A stretch of DNA of 64,000 nt from an uncultured Winogradskyella sp. (GCF_947498345.1 NZ_CANMJY010000009.1:62001-126000), one strand, 5' to 3'. Positions 1-10,110 are shown, numbered from the stretch's first letter. Made by a program: numbers and translations. Notes: generated from the sequence alone by a model not told the origin.

Positions 1-170
1 CATGGATTAATTCTTTTGCATATACTTTTTGGAAAGGTATTGGTGTTGGTTTTGATTTTGGATTACGTAGTAATAGACAAGAAGCAGCGAACTTTCAAGG
101 TGTAGATTTAGATGATGCAGACAACGATTTACAGAGTTATTATACTGTAGGATTAAGCTATAAGTTCTAA
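1..170 (+). CDS. C-terminal end of an outer-membrane beta-barrel-like protein (partial)
   Basis: The window opens inside a plus-strand frame that reads through to a TAA at 168-170. The last 55 residues alternate polar and hydrophobic/aromatic residues (WKGIGVGFDFGLRSN, then YYTVGLSYKF). They end in phenylalanine, the usual final residue of an outer-membrane beta strand. The start and most of the protein lie outside the window, so the family cannot be fixed. A DUF3078-type flavobacterial outer-membrane protein next to hflX is one possibility from memory, not proven here. The gene converges on hflX across a shared terminator. Confidence 0.6.
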   Translation, partial: WINSFAYTFWKGIGVGFDFGLRSNRQEAANFQGVDLDDADNDLQSYYTVGLSYKF

Positions 171-183
171 ATTCATCAGAGAT

Positions 184-221
184 AAAAAAAGAGGTCTAAT
201 TTAAATTAGACCTCTTTTTTT
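184..221. terminator. Bidirectional intrinsic terminator
   Basis: A 17-bp perfect stem (A-run plus gaggtctaat, pairing with attagacctc plus a T-run) closes on a 4-nt loop. It has A and T tracts on both sides. It sits between two convergent genes and can stop both; its right arm overlaps the hflX stop codon. Confidence 0.9.
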
Positions 222-1431
222 ATATTATGTCTTCTACGTCTGGATAAAGAAAATGATTATATGGAAATCTGGTGATATGGATTTCTCTTACTTCTTTATA
301 AACCCGTTTTCTAAATTCATCAAGATTTTCTTTTTCTAATGCAGAGATAAACAATACGTGATCACCTAATTTTGCCATCCATGTTTTTTTCCACTCCTCT
401 ATGGAGTAATTGGCTTTAGTACGCTCAATAACCAAATTATCATCATCATAAGGTTCGGCTTCATAGACGTCAATTTTATTAAACACCATAATAGTCGGTT
501 TGTCTTTACTATCAATCTCATCTAATATTTGATTGACAGAATCTATATGCTCTTCGAAATTTGAGTGCGAAATATCTACCACATGGAGCAATAAATCTGC
601 TTCTCTAACTTCATCAAGTGTGCTCTTAAAAGATTCTACTAATTGTGTTGGTAGTTTTCTAATAAAACCAACAGTATCGCTAACTAAAAAAGGAAGATTA
701 CCAATAACCACTTTTCTAACTGTAGTGTCTAAAGTTGCAAAGAGTTTATTCTCAGCAAAGACTTCACTTTTACTAATAACATTCATTAATGTAGACTTCC
801 CAACGTTTGTATAACCCACCAAAGCAACACGCACCATTTTGCCACGATTACCACGTTGTACAGCCATCTGCTTATCAATGGTTTTTATTTTTTTCTTTAA
901 CAATGAGATTTTATCGCGAACAATACGTCTATCGGTTTCTATTTCGGTTTCCCCAGGACCACGCATACCAATACCACCCTTTTGCCGTTCCAGGTGTGTC
1001 CACATACCTTTGAGCCTTGGCAGCAAATATTCGCATTGTGCCAACTCTACTTGTGTTCTGGCATAGCTGGTTTGAGCACGTTGTGCAAAAATATCTAGAA
1101 TAAGGTTGGTTCTATCTAAGATTTTACAATTAAGAATTTTACTAATATTTCGTTCTTGAGCAGGAGATAATTCGTCATCAAAAATTACGGTTCCAATATC
1201 ATTTTCCTTAACAAAATGCATTACTTCGTCCATTTTTCCTGTCCCTATAAAAGTTTTAGGATTAGGCATGGTCATTTTCTGGGTATAGCGTTTTACGACT
1301 TCCCCACCTGCAGTGTAGGTTAAAAATTCTAATTCATCGAGGTACTCTTTAGATTGTTCTTCATTTTGATCTTGAGTTATTATACCTATAAGAACAACCT
1401 TCTCTAAATTAATATCCTTTTTTTCTATCAT
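220..1431 (-). CDS. hflX: GTPase HflX
   Basis: HflX is a ribosome-associated GTPase that splits or rescues stalled ribosomes under stress. The 403-aa product has the N-terminal HflX domain and the family signature RGPGETEIETDRR with the GGIGM lead-in. The G domain follows, with GYTNVGKST (G1), DTVGFI (G3) and NKID (G4). A start six codons further upstream is possible, but the ATG at 1431 beginning MIEKKDINLEKVVL fits family members better. A TAACTTTG -7-like box lies just upstream. The gene is transcribed away from the neighbouring nuclease gene at 1504. Confidence 0.96.
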   Translation of the reverse strand: MIEKKDINLEKVVLIGIITQDQNEEQSKEYLDELEFLTYTAGGEVVKRYTQKMTMPNPKTFIGTGKMDEVMHFVKENDIGTVIFDDELSPAQERNISKILNCKILDRTNLILDIFAQRAQTSYARTQVELAQCEYLLPRLKGMWTHLERQKGGIGMRGPGETEIETDRRIVRDKISLLKKKIKTIDKQMAVQRGNRGKMVRVALVGYTNVGKSTLMNVISKSEVFAENKLFATLDTTVRKVVIGNLPFLVSDTVGFIRKLPTQLVESFKSTLDEVREADLLLHVVDISHSNFEEHIDSVNQILDEIDSKDKPTIMVFNKIDVYEAEPYDDDNLVIERTKANYSIEEWKKTWMAKLGDHVLFISALEKENLDEFRKRVYKEVREIHITRFPYNHFLYPDVEDII

Positions 1432-1446
1432 ACATAAATTAAAGTG

Positions 1447-1454
1447 CAAAGTTA
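1447..1454 (-). promoter_or_regulatory. Putative -7 box of the hflX promoter
   Basis: On the minus strand this reads TAACTTTG, an exact match to the Bacteroidota -7 consensus TAnnTTTG, about 15 nt before the chosen hflX start. No good TTTG -33 element is seen at the usual distance, so support is moderate. Confidence 0.4.
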
Positions 1455-1503
1455 AGTAAATGTAGTATTCTAAATACGCTTTAAAAAACCTATATTTAAT
1501 CCC

Positions 1504-2454
1504 ATGAATAATTCTTTAGATACTTACACTATTGCATTCTATAATATTGAAAACTTATTCGATGTAGAAAATGACCCGCTAACCAATGATGATGATTTTT
1601 TACCGATTTCTGCAAAGCGTTGGACACCCAGGCGTTATGAAAATAAGCTAAGAAAACTTGGTACAGTAATTTCAAAAATTGGAGATGAGGATGCTGAGGA
1701 AGCACCTATAATTATTGGTTTGGCAGAGGTAGAAAACAAAAGAGTATTATTAGACTTAGTAAGAAGTAAAAACCTTATTGAAGAAAACTATAGCTATGTG
1801 CATTACGATTCGTCAGATGAACGAGGAATTGATGTCGCTCTCCTTTACAAAAGTGATACTTTTAAAGTAGAAAGTTCTGAGACATTTTCAGTATATCTAC
1901 AAACAGAATCTGGCGAACGCGATTATACTAGAGATATTCTATTAGTACAAGGGAAGTTAAAAGAAGAGCGCTTAAATATCATTGTTAATCATTGGTCTTC
2001 AAGACGCGAAGGCGAGAAGGAGACAGAACATAAACGCATAGCAGCAGCCCGCAAAGTAAATTCTATTATTAAAAGATTAAATAAAGAAGAGGTCAATACA
2101 AAAATTATTGTAATGGGTGATTTCAATGATAACCCAAATAATGACAGCCTGTCTTTAATAGAGAAGGAAAGTAGCTTATATAATCCATTTAAAACCGTTT
2201 GGTCAAGAGACAAGGGCAGTTTAAATCATGATTTTCAATGGAATTTGTTTGATCAAATCTTATTTTCAACTAATTTTTTTGACGCAGCAAATTCGATTTT
2301 ATCATATAAAGGGGCGGATGTTTATAATAATAAATCGTTAACTCAATATCATGGTAAATATAAAGGACAGCCTTTTAGAACTTATGTAGGGAAAAAATAC
2401 AAAGGCGGTTATAGTGATCATTTTCCTGTTTATATACAATTGAAAACTTCCTAA
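1504..2454 (+). CDS. Endonuclease/exonuclease/phosphatase (EEP) family hydrolase
   Basis: The 316-aa protein has the DNase I-like/EEP fold: an early N-I-E-N motif (YNIENLFD), the metal-binding glutamate in LAEVEN, RGIDVALLY, NHWSSRREGE, the catalytic GDFNDNP and the terminal SDHFPVY. These are the conserved metal and catalytic positions of Mg-dependent phosphodiesterases of this fold. There is no signal peptide, so it is probably cytoplasmic. The substrate (nucleic acid, lipid or inositol phosphate) cannot be told from sequence. It is divergent from hflX, with 72 nt between the start codons, and is followed by a 211-nt gap before the T9SS module. Confidence 0.88.
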   Translation: MNNSLDTYTIAFYNIENLFDVENDPLTNDDDFLPISAKRWTPRRYENKLRKLGTVISKIGDEDAEEAPIIIGLAEVENKRVLLDLVRSKNLIEENYSYVHYDSSDERGIDVALLYKSDTFKVESSETFSVYLQTESGERDYTRDILLVQGKLKEERLNIIVNHWSSRREGEKETEHKRIAAARKVNSIIKRLNKEEVNTKIIVMGDFNDNPNNDSLSLIEKESSLYNPFKTVWSRDKGSLNHDFQWNLFDQILFSTNFFDAANSILSYKGADVYNNKSLTQYHGKYKGQPFRTYVGKKYKGGYSDHFPVYIQLKTS

Positions 2455-2504
2455 ACCTTTTATCGATTAATACGGTAGTTAGTCTATTATAGCAATGTTA
2501 ACAT

Positions 2505-2533
2505 CTTGTTAATAGGCATTTTTTATATATTCG
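2505..2533 (+). promoter_or_regulatory. Possible promoter for the T9SS surface-protein operon
   Basis: CTTG, 17 nt, then TATATTCG approximates the Bacteroidota pattern TTTG-N19-TAnnTTTG with one mismatch in each box. It lies about 130 nt before the 1500-aa secreted protein, in the only sizeable gap upstream of it. A 10-bp direct repeat TCGATTAATA occurs at 2463 and again just before the start codon at 2656. Confidence 0.35.
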
Positions 2534-2665
2534 AGTGGGCAAAAAAGAACGACTAACCAACGTAATTAAATACCCAACTAAGCCTCATTTATTTTTTAAA
2601 AAAACAATGCCTTTATAATCAGTGTGTTATAGAGGGTAAAATAATTTCTAATAAATCGATTAATA

Positions 2666-5600
2666 ATGAAAAAGATTACTCTAATTTTATTGCTTTTGTG
2701 CTTTTCCTTTTCAGTAAGTGCTCAAGTACTTAATCAGCCTGCAGCCTGGCCAAATACAAATTGGACAGTTACAGGTGTATTTAACACAGATCCTGCTGCA
2801 TATGAAGCAGATCCTACTCTGACTGCTAATTTCGCGTTCGACGATGATGATGCAGGTAATGGTAGTGACGATGATATTGCTGCAGAGTCACCAGTTATTG
2901 ACCTTTCAGCAGCATTTGCAGCTGGGGAAACCTGGTTGTTTGTCAACGTAGATTATACATACAACGACTTAGCTGATACCTTAACTCTAGAATATTGGGA
3001 TGCTGACGCTGGCATATGGGTAACATGGCAACAGTTTGTAGCTTCAGGAGATCAACCATTTGATAATTTTTGTGGAGGTGTACGAGATAGCTTTGTGAGT
3101 GATCAATTAAATATAGCTGGTTTTACCGCAACCCAATTGTCAGGTTTTCAATATAGAATATCATTTTTAGATGATGGTGGTGCAGGTGGTGCAGCTTTTG
3201 AATGGGGATTTTGTTTTGATTCTCCAACGATAACATCGCAGACTCCACCTACATGTCCAGATCCAGATATGTTAACTGTTGATAATATTATGGAAACAAG
3301 TGTAGACTTACAATGGACTGAGACAGGTTCTGCAACCTTATGGAATATTGAATGGGGATTAGCAGGTTTTGTCCAAGGAACAGGTACTACAGTTTCTGGA
3401 CTTACAGCTACAACTTATAATTTAGCAACCTTAACAGCAGGTACATCATACGATTTTTATGTGCAAGCAGATTGTGGTGGCTCAGGTACATCCAATTATA
3501 TAGGGCCATTTAATTTTGTTACCGCCGTACCAGGTGGCACATGTGCCAATGCATTTGCTATGACAGTTGAGACAGATTGTGATACTGCAACTCCAGTTAC
3601 ATTTGACTTTGCCAACGCAGAAGATATAGATGCCAACGGTGAGAATCCGTCTTGTGATGGGTTTGGAAATTTTGGCTACTGGGTAAGCTTTACAGCGCCA
3701 GCTGTGGGTTCTGTTGTGTTTAACTTTGGTGGTGCAGCTAATGGTGTTGGTCTAGAAATCTTAGATGCTTGTGGTGGTACAACTATAGGGAATTGTGAAA
3801 ACAATACGTTTGATACTGGCGAAAGCTCAGATGTTATAGGTGGTCTTATACCAGGAAACACTTATGTAGCCGTAATTTGGAGAGATGGACAAGCAGAAAC
3901 TGCTGATGTATGTATCGAAGAAGGGCCAACATGTCCATTTCCTATAGACTTAGATGCTTTAAATATAGGTGAGGATTCAGCAGATTTAAGTTGGACTGAA
4001 AATGGAGCAGCTACTACTTGGAATATTGAGTGGGGACCATCAGGTTTTGTTCAAGGAACAGGTACAACCGTTAATGGTGTAACAACAAACCCTTACAATT
4101 TAACTACATTAACACAAAATACAGAATACGATTTTTATGTACAAGCGGATTGTGGTGCTGAGACTTCTGATTTTTCTGGACCTTTTACATTCACCACAAC
4201 CCCTCAATCTAATTTTACACTAGATTGTGTTTCAGGAGGACCATTAACTCAAGATTATTGCTATGAAAGTGGTGGTGAAACGACTCCTTTTATATTTACA
4301 TTTACCAGTAATGATGGTACACCTTTAAATCTTGTATTTAATTCAGGTTCAGTAGAAAATAATTATGATGAACTTGTAGTATTAGATTCTGACGGTACTC
4401 CTTTCCTAGGTTATGAGCCTGGTCCACCAGGTTTTGGTAATGGAAATACTGGAAATGCTGGTGATATAGGAGGTTTAACATTTCAATCTACTGGAGATAC
4501 GATTTCTTTCTATATTAATTCTGATGGGTCTGTAAGTTGTGGAGCTGGAAGTGCAGGGTTAACAGCTGGGATTAACTATACCGTTTCTTGTGCTACATGT
4601 ATTAATCCTCAAGCTATTTATACTGTGGTTGATGATTGTGATAATGGGGATCAATTTTTAATAGATGTAGATATTACTTCTATAGGTGATGCTACGTCTC
4701 TAACAATATCTAATAATATAGACGCTAATACAGTTCCAGTGACGGCAACTGGCGTATATCAAATAGGGCCATTCCCTTTTAACGTAGATGTTGTGGTAAC
4801 TGTTAGTAATGATCAAGATGTAAATTGTGTAATTAACAGTACTGCAATACAATTATTGGCTTGTCCTCCAGAAAACGACAATCCATGTAATGCTACTGTA
4901 GCTGTTGTTAATGATGATATTCTATGTGTTAACAGTACACCTGGTAGTCTTATAGAGGCTACACCTTCAGGAAATGCTGACCCATCTTGTGGTGGTGATC
5001 CAGATGACGATGTTTGGTTTCAATTTGTGGCAACAAATGAATCACACTTAATATCACTGGCTAATATAGCTGGTAGTACAACAACTGATGTTGATCACTC
5101 CGTATATTCGGGTACATGTGATAATCTAACTGAGATTGCATGTGTTTCAGATTTTGCAGAACTATCTAGCGTTGCTTCTGGATTGACCGTTGGGGAAACT
5201 TACTTTATTAGAATTTACTCAGGAGGTTCTGATGCAGAAACTACAACATTTGATCTCTGTATCACTCCATATAATGCTCCAAGCAATATTGAATGTGATA
5301 CCGCAGCAAATTTCTGTAGTGGTAGTGATGCTACAGATATATTATATAGTTATAATACTATAGGTATGCCAGATAATACATCAATTGACTGTTTGGGGAC
5401 ATCACCTAACCCAACATATAGTGTTTTAGAAATTGGAACTTCTGGTGATATTTTAATTGAAATGGTTCAAAACTCTGCTTTTGATGCTGATGATAACCCA
5501 ATAGGAGATGAGTTGGATGTTGATTTTATACTTTGGGGGCCTTATGGACCAGATGATGATTTGTGCGTTCTTGGATCTGTTGTAGATTGTAGTTATTCTG

Positions 5601-7168
5601 CTGCACCAGTAGAAAATGTTACACTTACAGGAGCAGTACAAGGTGAAATTTATTTATTATTAATAACCAATTTTGAGGCAGAAGCGGGTGTAATACAAGT
5701 ACGTCAAACCAATGTTGGAGCACCTGGTTCTGGTAGTACAATAGCAGATATTGAGGCAGAGATTATAAGTGCTGAAGTATTTATAGATCCAGATAACGAC
5801 CCTATGGAAACAGATGAGGTTTCTGTTTGTGGATTCCCTTCAGTTACTATTGAAGCAGATTCACCTTTCGCTGATGATTATGTGTGGTATGAAGATGGTT
5901 TTGTAATCCCTGGTCAAACTTCGAGTACACTGACAGTTCCAATTGGAGGATTTGGACTAGGAGCTACTAACTATCAAGTACAGGCATTTGATGGGCAATG
6001 TGGTACTAACACTTTTTCTCAAATAGTAATTGTAAATCTATATGACGAGCCTAGCGCTCTTGCACCACAAACTCTTGTGGTATGTGATGGTCCTGTGGCA
6101 GATGGCGAAGAAACTTTTGATTTAGATGCTTTTAGTACGTCACTTGGTTATAGTGCAGATTTTACGATTAGTTATTATACAAATATGACAGATGCTAACA
6201 CAGCAATGAATGCAGTACCAACACCTTACACATCATCAGGTGAAACTTTAATCATAAGAATAGAGGATGTAGACGCTGCTAATAATGGTTTCTTAGGATG
6301 TAGACAACTATCTGAAGTACAATTAGTCGTTAATGCTAATCCGGTTATTAATCAACCAATGGATTTTATAGTTTGCGATGATGCAGATGGTAATGTTGAC
6401 GGTTCAACACAGTTTAATTTAACCTCAATCGACACTGAGGTTACTACTGATGCTAATGTCACTGTTACTTATCATATGTCTCAAGATGATGCAGATGATG
6501 GTGTAGGTGCTTTAACAAGTCCTTACACAAGTAGTGGTGAAACAGTATTTGTTAGAGCAGAAGATAACACTACAGGTTGTCATAGTACAACATCATTTAA
6601 CCTTGTTGTTAATGTTGTGCCATTATTTTCTATTAACACTGATGTATTTTATTACGATGCCGATGATGATGAATTTTTATTATGTCCACAAACTGAATCT
6701 GGTGCTATCTTAACAATAATACCTAATGGCTTTAATGTTTCAGAAGTATCTATACAATGGTTATTAGATGGTATGGATATAGCGGGAGCAACAGGTTTAT
6801 CTTATGAAGCTAATACTTCAGGTGATTATGCTCCTAGAATAACATTTAATGATACAGGATGTTCTAATATAGTATCGGATAATACGGTTACAGTTGTTGA
6901 ACTTGATAATTGTATTATTCCTGAAGGTATATCTCCTGGAGTTTCCCCTGGCTTTAATGATAGCTTTGACTTAAGGTATTTTAATGTTACCCGACTCGAT
7001 ATTTTCAATAGAAATGGAACTCTTGTTTATTCTAAGAAAAATTATTCTGATGAATGGGTAGGACAGACTAATGATGGCGAAGAACTTCCTGTTGGTACAT
7101 ATTTCTATACCATGACATACGAAGGCGGTGCCAAACAAAAAAGTGCTTGGGTATATATAAACAGATAA
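2666..7168 (+). CDS. Large secreted multidomain surface protein with T9SS type B C-terminal domain
   Basis: The 1500-aa protein begins with a Sec signal (MKKITLILLLLCFSFSVSAQ). Two fibronectin type III-like modules at about 195-285 and 422-510 share TWNIEWG and YDFYVQADCG motifs. Around them are Cys-containing beta-rich modules resembling PPC/CUB domains (about 290-420, 520-635, 735-870, 874-1010), an Ig-like stretch (about 1060-1120) and two tandem modules with VVCD...YTSSGET (about 1135-1320). The last 80 residues (FNDSFDLRYFNVTRLDIFNR ... GTYFYTMTY ... KSAWVYINR) match the gliding-motility-associated CHU_C/type B sorting domain. It should be exported by T9SS and held at the cell surface, as an adhesin or binding protein. 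The next gene is a SprF-like partner 35 nt downstream. The ligand is unknown. Confidence 0.9.
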   Translation: MKKITLILLLLCFSFSVSAQVLNQPAAWPNTNWTVTGVFNTDPAAYEADPTLTANFAFDDDDAGNGSDDDIAAESPVIDLSAAFAAGETWLFVNVDYTYNDLADTLTLEYWDADAGIWVTWQQFVASGDQPFDNFCGGVRDSFVSDQLNIAGFTATQLSGFQYRISFLDDGGAGGAAFEWGFCFDSPTITSQTPPTCPDPDMLTVDNIMETSVDLQWTETGSATLWNIEWGLAGFVQGTGTTVSGLTATTYNLATLTAGTSYDFYVQADCGGSGTSNYIGPFNFVTAVPGGTCANAFAMTVETDCDTATPVTFDFANAEDIDANGENPSCDGFGNFGYWVSFTAPAVGSVVFNFGGAANGVGLEILDACGGTTIGNCENNTFDTGESSDVIGGLIPGNTYVAVIWRDGQAETADVCIEEGPTCPFPIDLDALNIGEDSADLSWTENGAATTWNIEWGPSGFVQGTGTTVNGVTTNPYNLTTLTQNTEYDFYVQADCGAETSDFSGPFTFTTTPQSNFTLDCVSGGPLTQDYCYESGGETTPFIFTFTSNDGTPLNLVFNSGSVENNYDELVVLDSDGTPFLGYEPGPPGFGNGNTGNAGDIGGLTFQSTGDTISFYINSDGSVSCGAGSAGLTAGINYTVSCATCINPQAIYTVVDDCDNGDQFLIDVDITSIGDATSLTISNNIDANTVPVTATGVYQIGPFPFNVDVVVTVSNDQDVNCVINSTAIQLLACPPENDNPCNATVAVVNDDILCVNSTPGSLIEATPSGNADPSCGGDPDDDVWFQFVATNESHLISLANIAGSTTTDVDHSVYSGTCDNLTEIACVSDFAELSSVASGLTVGETYFIRIYSGGSDAETTTFDLCITPYNAPSNIECDTAANFCSGSDATDILYSYNTIGMPDNTSIDCLGTSPNPTYSVLEIGTSGDILIEMVQNSAFDADDNPIGDELDVDFILWGPYGPDDDLCVLGSVVDCSYSAAPVENVTLTGAVQGEIYLLLITNFEAEAGVIQVRQTNVGAPGSGSTIADIEAEIISAEVFIDPDNDPMETDEVSVCGFPSVTIEADSPFADDYVWYEDGFVIPGQTSSTLTVPIGGFGLGATNYQVQAFDGQCGTNTFSQIVIVNLYDEPSALAPQTLVVCDGPVADGEETFDLDAFSTSLGYSADFTISYYTNMTDANTAMNAVPTPYTSSGETLIIRIEDVDAANNGFLGCRQLSEVQLVVNANPVINQPMDFIVCDDADGNVDGSTQFNLTSIDTEVTTDANVTVTYHMSQDDADDGVGALTSPYTSSGETVFVRAEDNTTGCHSTTSFNLVVNVVPLFSINTDVFYYDADDDEFLLCPQTESGAILTIIPNGFNVSEVSIQWLLDGMDIAGATGLSYEANTSGDYAPRITFNDTGCSNIVSDNTVTVVELDNCIIPEGISPGVSPGFNDSFDLRYFNVTRLDIFNRNGTLVYSKKNYSDEWVGQTNDGEELPVGTYFYTMTYEGGAKQKSAWVYINR

Positions 7169-7203
7169 CAGATAATCAACTAACTGAATCAACTTAAATT
7201 ATA

Positions 7204-8115
7204 ATGAAAAAACTCTCTATTATAGCGGTTTTGCTTTTAGCATTTCAAATGCATGGGCAACAAGACCCTCAGTACACACAGTACATGTATAATATGAATA
7301 TTATCAATCCAGCCTACGCTGGCTCTAGAGAAAACCTCTCTTTTGGACTGTTATACAGAAATCAATGGGCTGGTGTAAGTGGTGGACCAGAAACAGGAAC
7401 ATTTTTTGGTCACTCACCAATTGGTAATAATTTAGGATTAGGTGTATCTCTTATTGCCGATCAAATCGGTCCTGTTAAAGAAACCAATGCATATGTTGAT
7501 TTATCATATACATTAAAGCTAGGTGGCGAACATCGCTTAGCTTTTGGTGTTAAAGCAGGAGCAACATTTCATGATATCAATCTAACAAGCGGTAATGTAG
7601 ATGTTATTGATGATGGAGATCCTTTCTTTGGCATAGGTATTAACGAAACCACACCTAATATTGGCGCAGGTTTCTTCTACTATACCAATAAGTATTATTT
7701 ATCTTTATCGGTTCCTAACATGTTATCATCTGTGCATTTAGATTCTAATGGTAATAAAATTGGTTCTGAAACACAGCATTATTTCTTAACTGGTGGCTAT
7801 GTTTTTGATTTGTCACCAAATACAGAACTTAAGCCATCATTTATGTTAAAGTCAGCTTTTGATGCTCCGACTTCTTTTGATGTTAACTTAAACGCTAGGT
7901 TCTTTAAGAAGTTTGAAATTGGTGCATCATACAGATTAGATGATTCTGTTTCTGGATTAGTAAACTTTGCATTATCACCATCGATAAGAGTGGGATATGC
8001 TTATGATGCTGTTTCTTCAGAAATAAAAGCATTTGCACCAGCATCGCATGAAGTTATGTTGTTATTCGACCTTAACTTCCCTAAGCGAGTTTCTCGTTCA
8101 CCTAGATACTTTTAA
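7204..8115 (+). CDS. PorP/SprF family type IX secretion system membrane protein
   Basis: The 303-aa protein has a signal peptide ending near MHGQ, followed by the family hallmark QDPQYTQYMYNMNIINPAYAGS. The rest has repeated beta strands typical of an outer-membrane barrel (GLLYRNQWAGV, LGLGVSLIADQIGP, LRVGYAYD-like end). Members of this family act with a specific T9SS substrate carrying a type B C-terminal domain, as SprF does for SprB in Flavobacterium johnsoniae. The position between the 1500-aa protein and the OmpA protein (gaps of 35 and 20 nt) suggests a dedicated export module. It is a paralogue of the core PorP, not necessarily PorP itself. Confidence 0.93.
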   Translation: MKKLSIIAVLLLAFQMHGQQDPQYTQYMYNMNIINPAYAGSRENLSFGLLYRNQWAGVSGGPETGTFFGHSPIGNNLGLGVSLIADQIGPVKETNAYVDLSYTLKLGGEHRLAFGVKAGATFHDINLTSGNVDVIDDGDPFFGIGINETTPNIGAGFFYYTNKYYLSLSVPNMLSSVHLDSNGNKIGSETQHYFLTGGYVFDLSPNTELKPSFMLKSAFDAPTSFDVNLNARFFKKFEIGASYRLDDSVSGLVNFALSPSIRVGYAYDAVSSEIKAFAPASHEVMLLFDLNFPKRVSRSPRYF

Positions 8116-8135
8116 TCCGTTAAGCTAAAACAATT

Positions 8136-10055
8136 ATGAAAAACTTAAAAACACTTTTATTTATTACGTTGATGAGTAGTAGTTTATGCTTAACTGCTCA
8201 AAACAAAAACACTAAGAAAGCCGACAAAGAATTTGCCAGATTTGAATATGTCGATGCTGCAGAAAGCTATAAAAAACTTATAGACAAAGGAGATGGTTCT
8301 TCTTACGTTTATGGGCAATTAGCAGAATGCTATTATAATATTTTTAATTCAGTTGAGGCCGAAAAATGGTATGCTAAGGCTTTAGAATCTAGTGATGACC
8401 CAGAGATGATTTTTAAATATTCTGAAATGCTTAAGGCTAACGGAAAATATGAAGAATCTAATAAGCAAATGGAAAAATTCGCTTCAATGCGCCCATCAGA
8501 TAATAGAGCGACTGCTTTTAGAAAAAACCCTAATTATCTTCCTAAGATTTTAGAACAAGGAAAAAAGTTTAATGTACAAGATGCAGGTTTTAACACAGCA
8601 CAATCAGATTTTGGTGGTGTAACACAAGATGGTAAACTATATATTACTTCTGCAAGAAACGATAACCGTAAAACTTATGGATGGAATGAAGAACCTTTTT
8701 TAGATATTTATACATTGACTAAAAATTCTGACGGATCGTACCAAGGAGCAACCTTAATGAACGATCAGATTAATACAAAATACCATGAAGGATTAGTGTC
8801 ATTCTCACCAGATGGGGAGACTATGTATTTTTCTAGAGAGAGTTATTTTGAAAAAGATTTTCAAAAAGATTCTCTAAGTAGAGTGCGTTACAGCCAACTA
8901 TATTTATTTAAAGCAACAAAACTTGGAAATGATTATGATAATGTTGAAAGCTTATCTATCAATAGTGAAAACTATTCTGTAAAGAATCCTTCTGTTAGTG
9001 CTGATGGTACTACCTTATACTTTTCATCTGATATGCCTGGTGGTTATGGACAATTTGATATTTATAAAGCACCAATTAATTCTGATGGAACAATTGGAGA
9101 ACCTGTAAATATGGGGCAAAAAGTTAATACAGAGGCACAAGAAATGTTCCCTTATATAAGTAGTAATAATACGCTTTATTTTTCTTCTAATGGTCATTTA
9201 GGTCTTGGTGGAATGGATGTATTCTACACCAAAGAAGTTGACGGAAAACTTGCACCTGTTAGAAATATAGGTATTCCAATTAGTAGTAACGGAGATGATT
9301 TTGCGTTTACTATTGATGAAGAAGCAGAAGAAGGTTTTGTGTCTTCTAATAGAGAAGGAGGCCAAGGAAGTGACGATGTATATGCTTTTAAAAAGTTACA
9401 GCCATTATGCGATGTATTAATTATGGCTACTGTATTAGATGATAAAACCAGAGAACCTGTAAATGGTGCATCTGTGACATTGTATGATGCAGAAGGAAAC
9501 AAAGTGGTAACCAAAACTACAAATGCAGAAGGCATTGCTGAGTTTATTGTAGAATGTGAACAAGATACTGAGCTCGAAGTAGTAATGGAAGATTTTGAAA
9601 GCAAAAGGGTACCAGTTAAAGGAAGTAATGAACAAGAATTAGCTGTGCAAATCTCCTTAGATCCTATAGAAAAAATCGTTACACCTGAAGAGATTGTGCT
9701 AAACCCTATTTATTTTGACTTTGATAAGTCTAACATTACAGCTCAAGCAGCTTTTGAATTAGATAAATTAGTTCAGGTAATGGATAAGTACCCAGATTTA
9801 GTGATTAACGCAACGTCTCATACAGATAGCAGAGGTTCTGAATCCTATAACCAGAGACTTTCTCAACGTAGAGCAAAAAGCACACAGCAATATGTGATTT
9901 CTAAAGGAATAGACAAGTCCCGTATTTCAGCTGAAGGAAAAGGAGAGAGCGAACTTAAAGTTAAATGCGGTTCTAACTGTACTGACGAAGAACATCAACA
10001 GAATAGACGCTCAGAATTTTTGATTGTTGCTGGCGGACCACAGAATCAAAAATAA
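8136..10055 (+). CDS. OmpA family protein with TPR, PD40 and carboxypeptidase-regulatory-like domains
   Basis: The 639-aa protein has a signal peptide (to about residue 21) and TPR-like helices (about 25-130: ADKEFARFEYVDAAESYKKL). WD40-like PD40 beta-propeller repeats cover about 150-420 (FSPDGETMYFSRE, SADGTTLYFSSDMPGG, YISSNNTLYFSSNG). A CarboxypepD_reg-like beta domain follows at about 430-510. A C-terminal OmpA peptidoglycan-binding domain lies at about 525-635 (YFDFDKSNI, SHTDSRGSESYN, LSQRRAKS, NRRSEF). This PorE-like layout is typical of genes next to porP/sprF. It likely links the T9SS or surface complex to peptidoglycan in the periplasm. It is the last gene of the trio and is followed by a strong terminator. 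Confidence 0.93.
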   Translation: MKNLKTLLFITLMSSSLCLTAQNKNTKKADKEFARFEYVDAAESYKKLIDKGDGSSYVYGQLAECYYNIFNSVEAEKWYAKALESSDDPEMIFKYSEMLKANGKYEESNKQMEKFASMRPSDNRATAFRKNPNYLPKILEQGKKFNVQDAGFNTAQSDFGGVTQDGKLYITSARNDNRKTYGWNEEPFLDIYTLTKNSDGSYQGATLMNDQINTKYHEGLVSFSPDGETMYFSRESYFEKDFQKDSLSRVRYSQLYLFKATKLGNDYDNVESLSINSENYSVKNPSVSADGTTLYFSSDMPGGYGQFDIYKAPINSDGTIGEPVNMGQKVNTEAQEMFPYISSNNTLYFSSNGHLGLGGMDVFYTKEVDGKLAPVRNIGIPISSNGDDFAFTIDEEAEEGFVSSNREGGQGSDDVYAFKKLQPLCDVLIMATVLDDKTREPVNGASVTLYDAEGNKVVTKTTNAEGIAEFIVECEQDTELEVVMEDFESKRVPVKGSNEQELAVQISLDPIEKIVTPEEIVLNPIYFDFDKSNITAQAAFELDKLVQVMDKYPDLVINATSHTDSRGSESYNQRLSQRRAKSTQQYVISKGIDKSRISAEGKGESELKVKCGSNCTDEEHQQNRRSEFLIVAGGPQNQK

Positions 10056-10075
10056 TTTTTAAACGATAAAATTGT

Positions 10076-10110
10076 AAGCCTATCATTTTATTAAAATGAT
10101 AGGCTTTTTA
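10076..10110 (+). terminator. Intrinsic terminator after the T9SS trio
   Basis: A 13-bp stem (aagcctatcatttt pairing with aaaatgataggctt) with a short loop is followed by a T-tract. It lies 21 nt after the OmpA-family stop codon. Confidence 0.85.
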
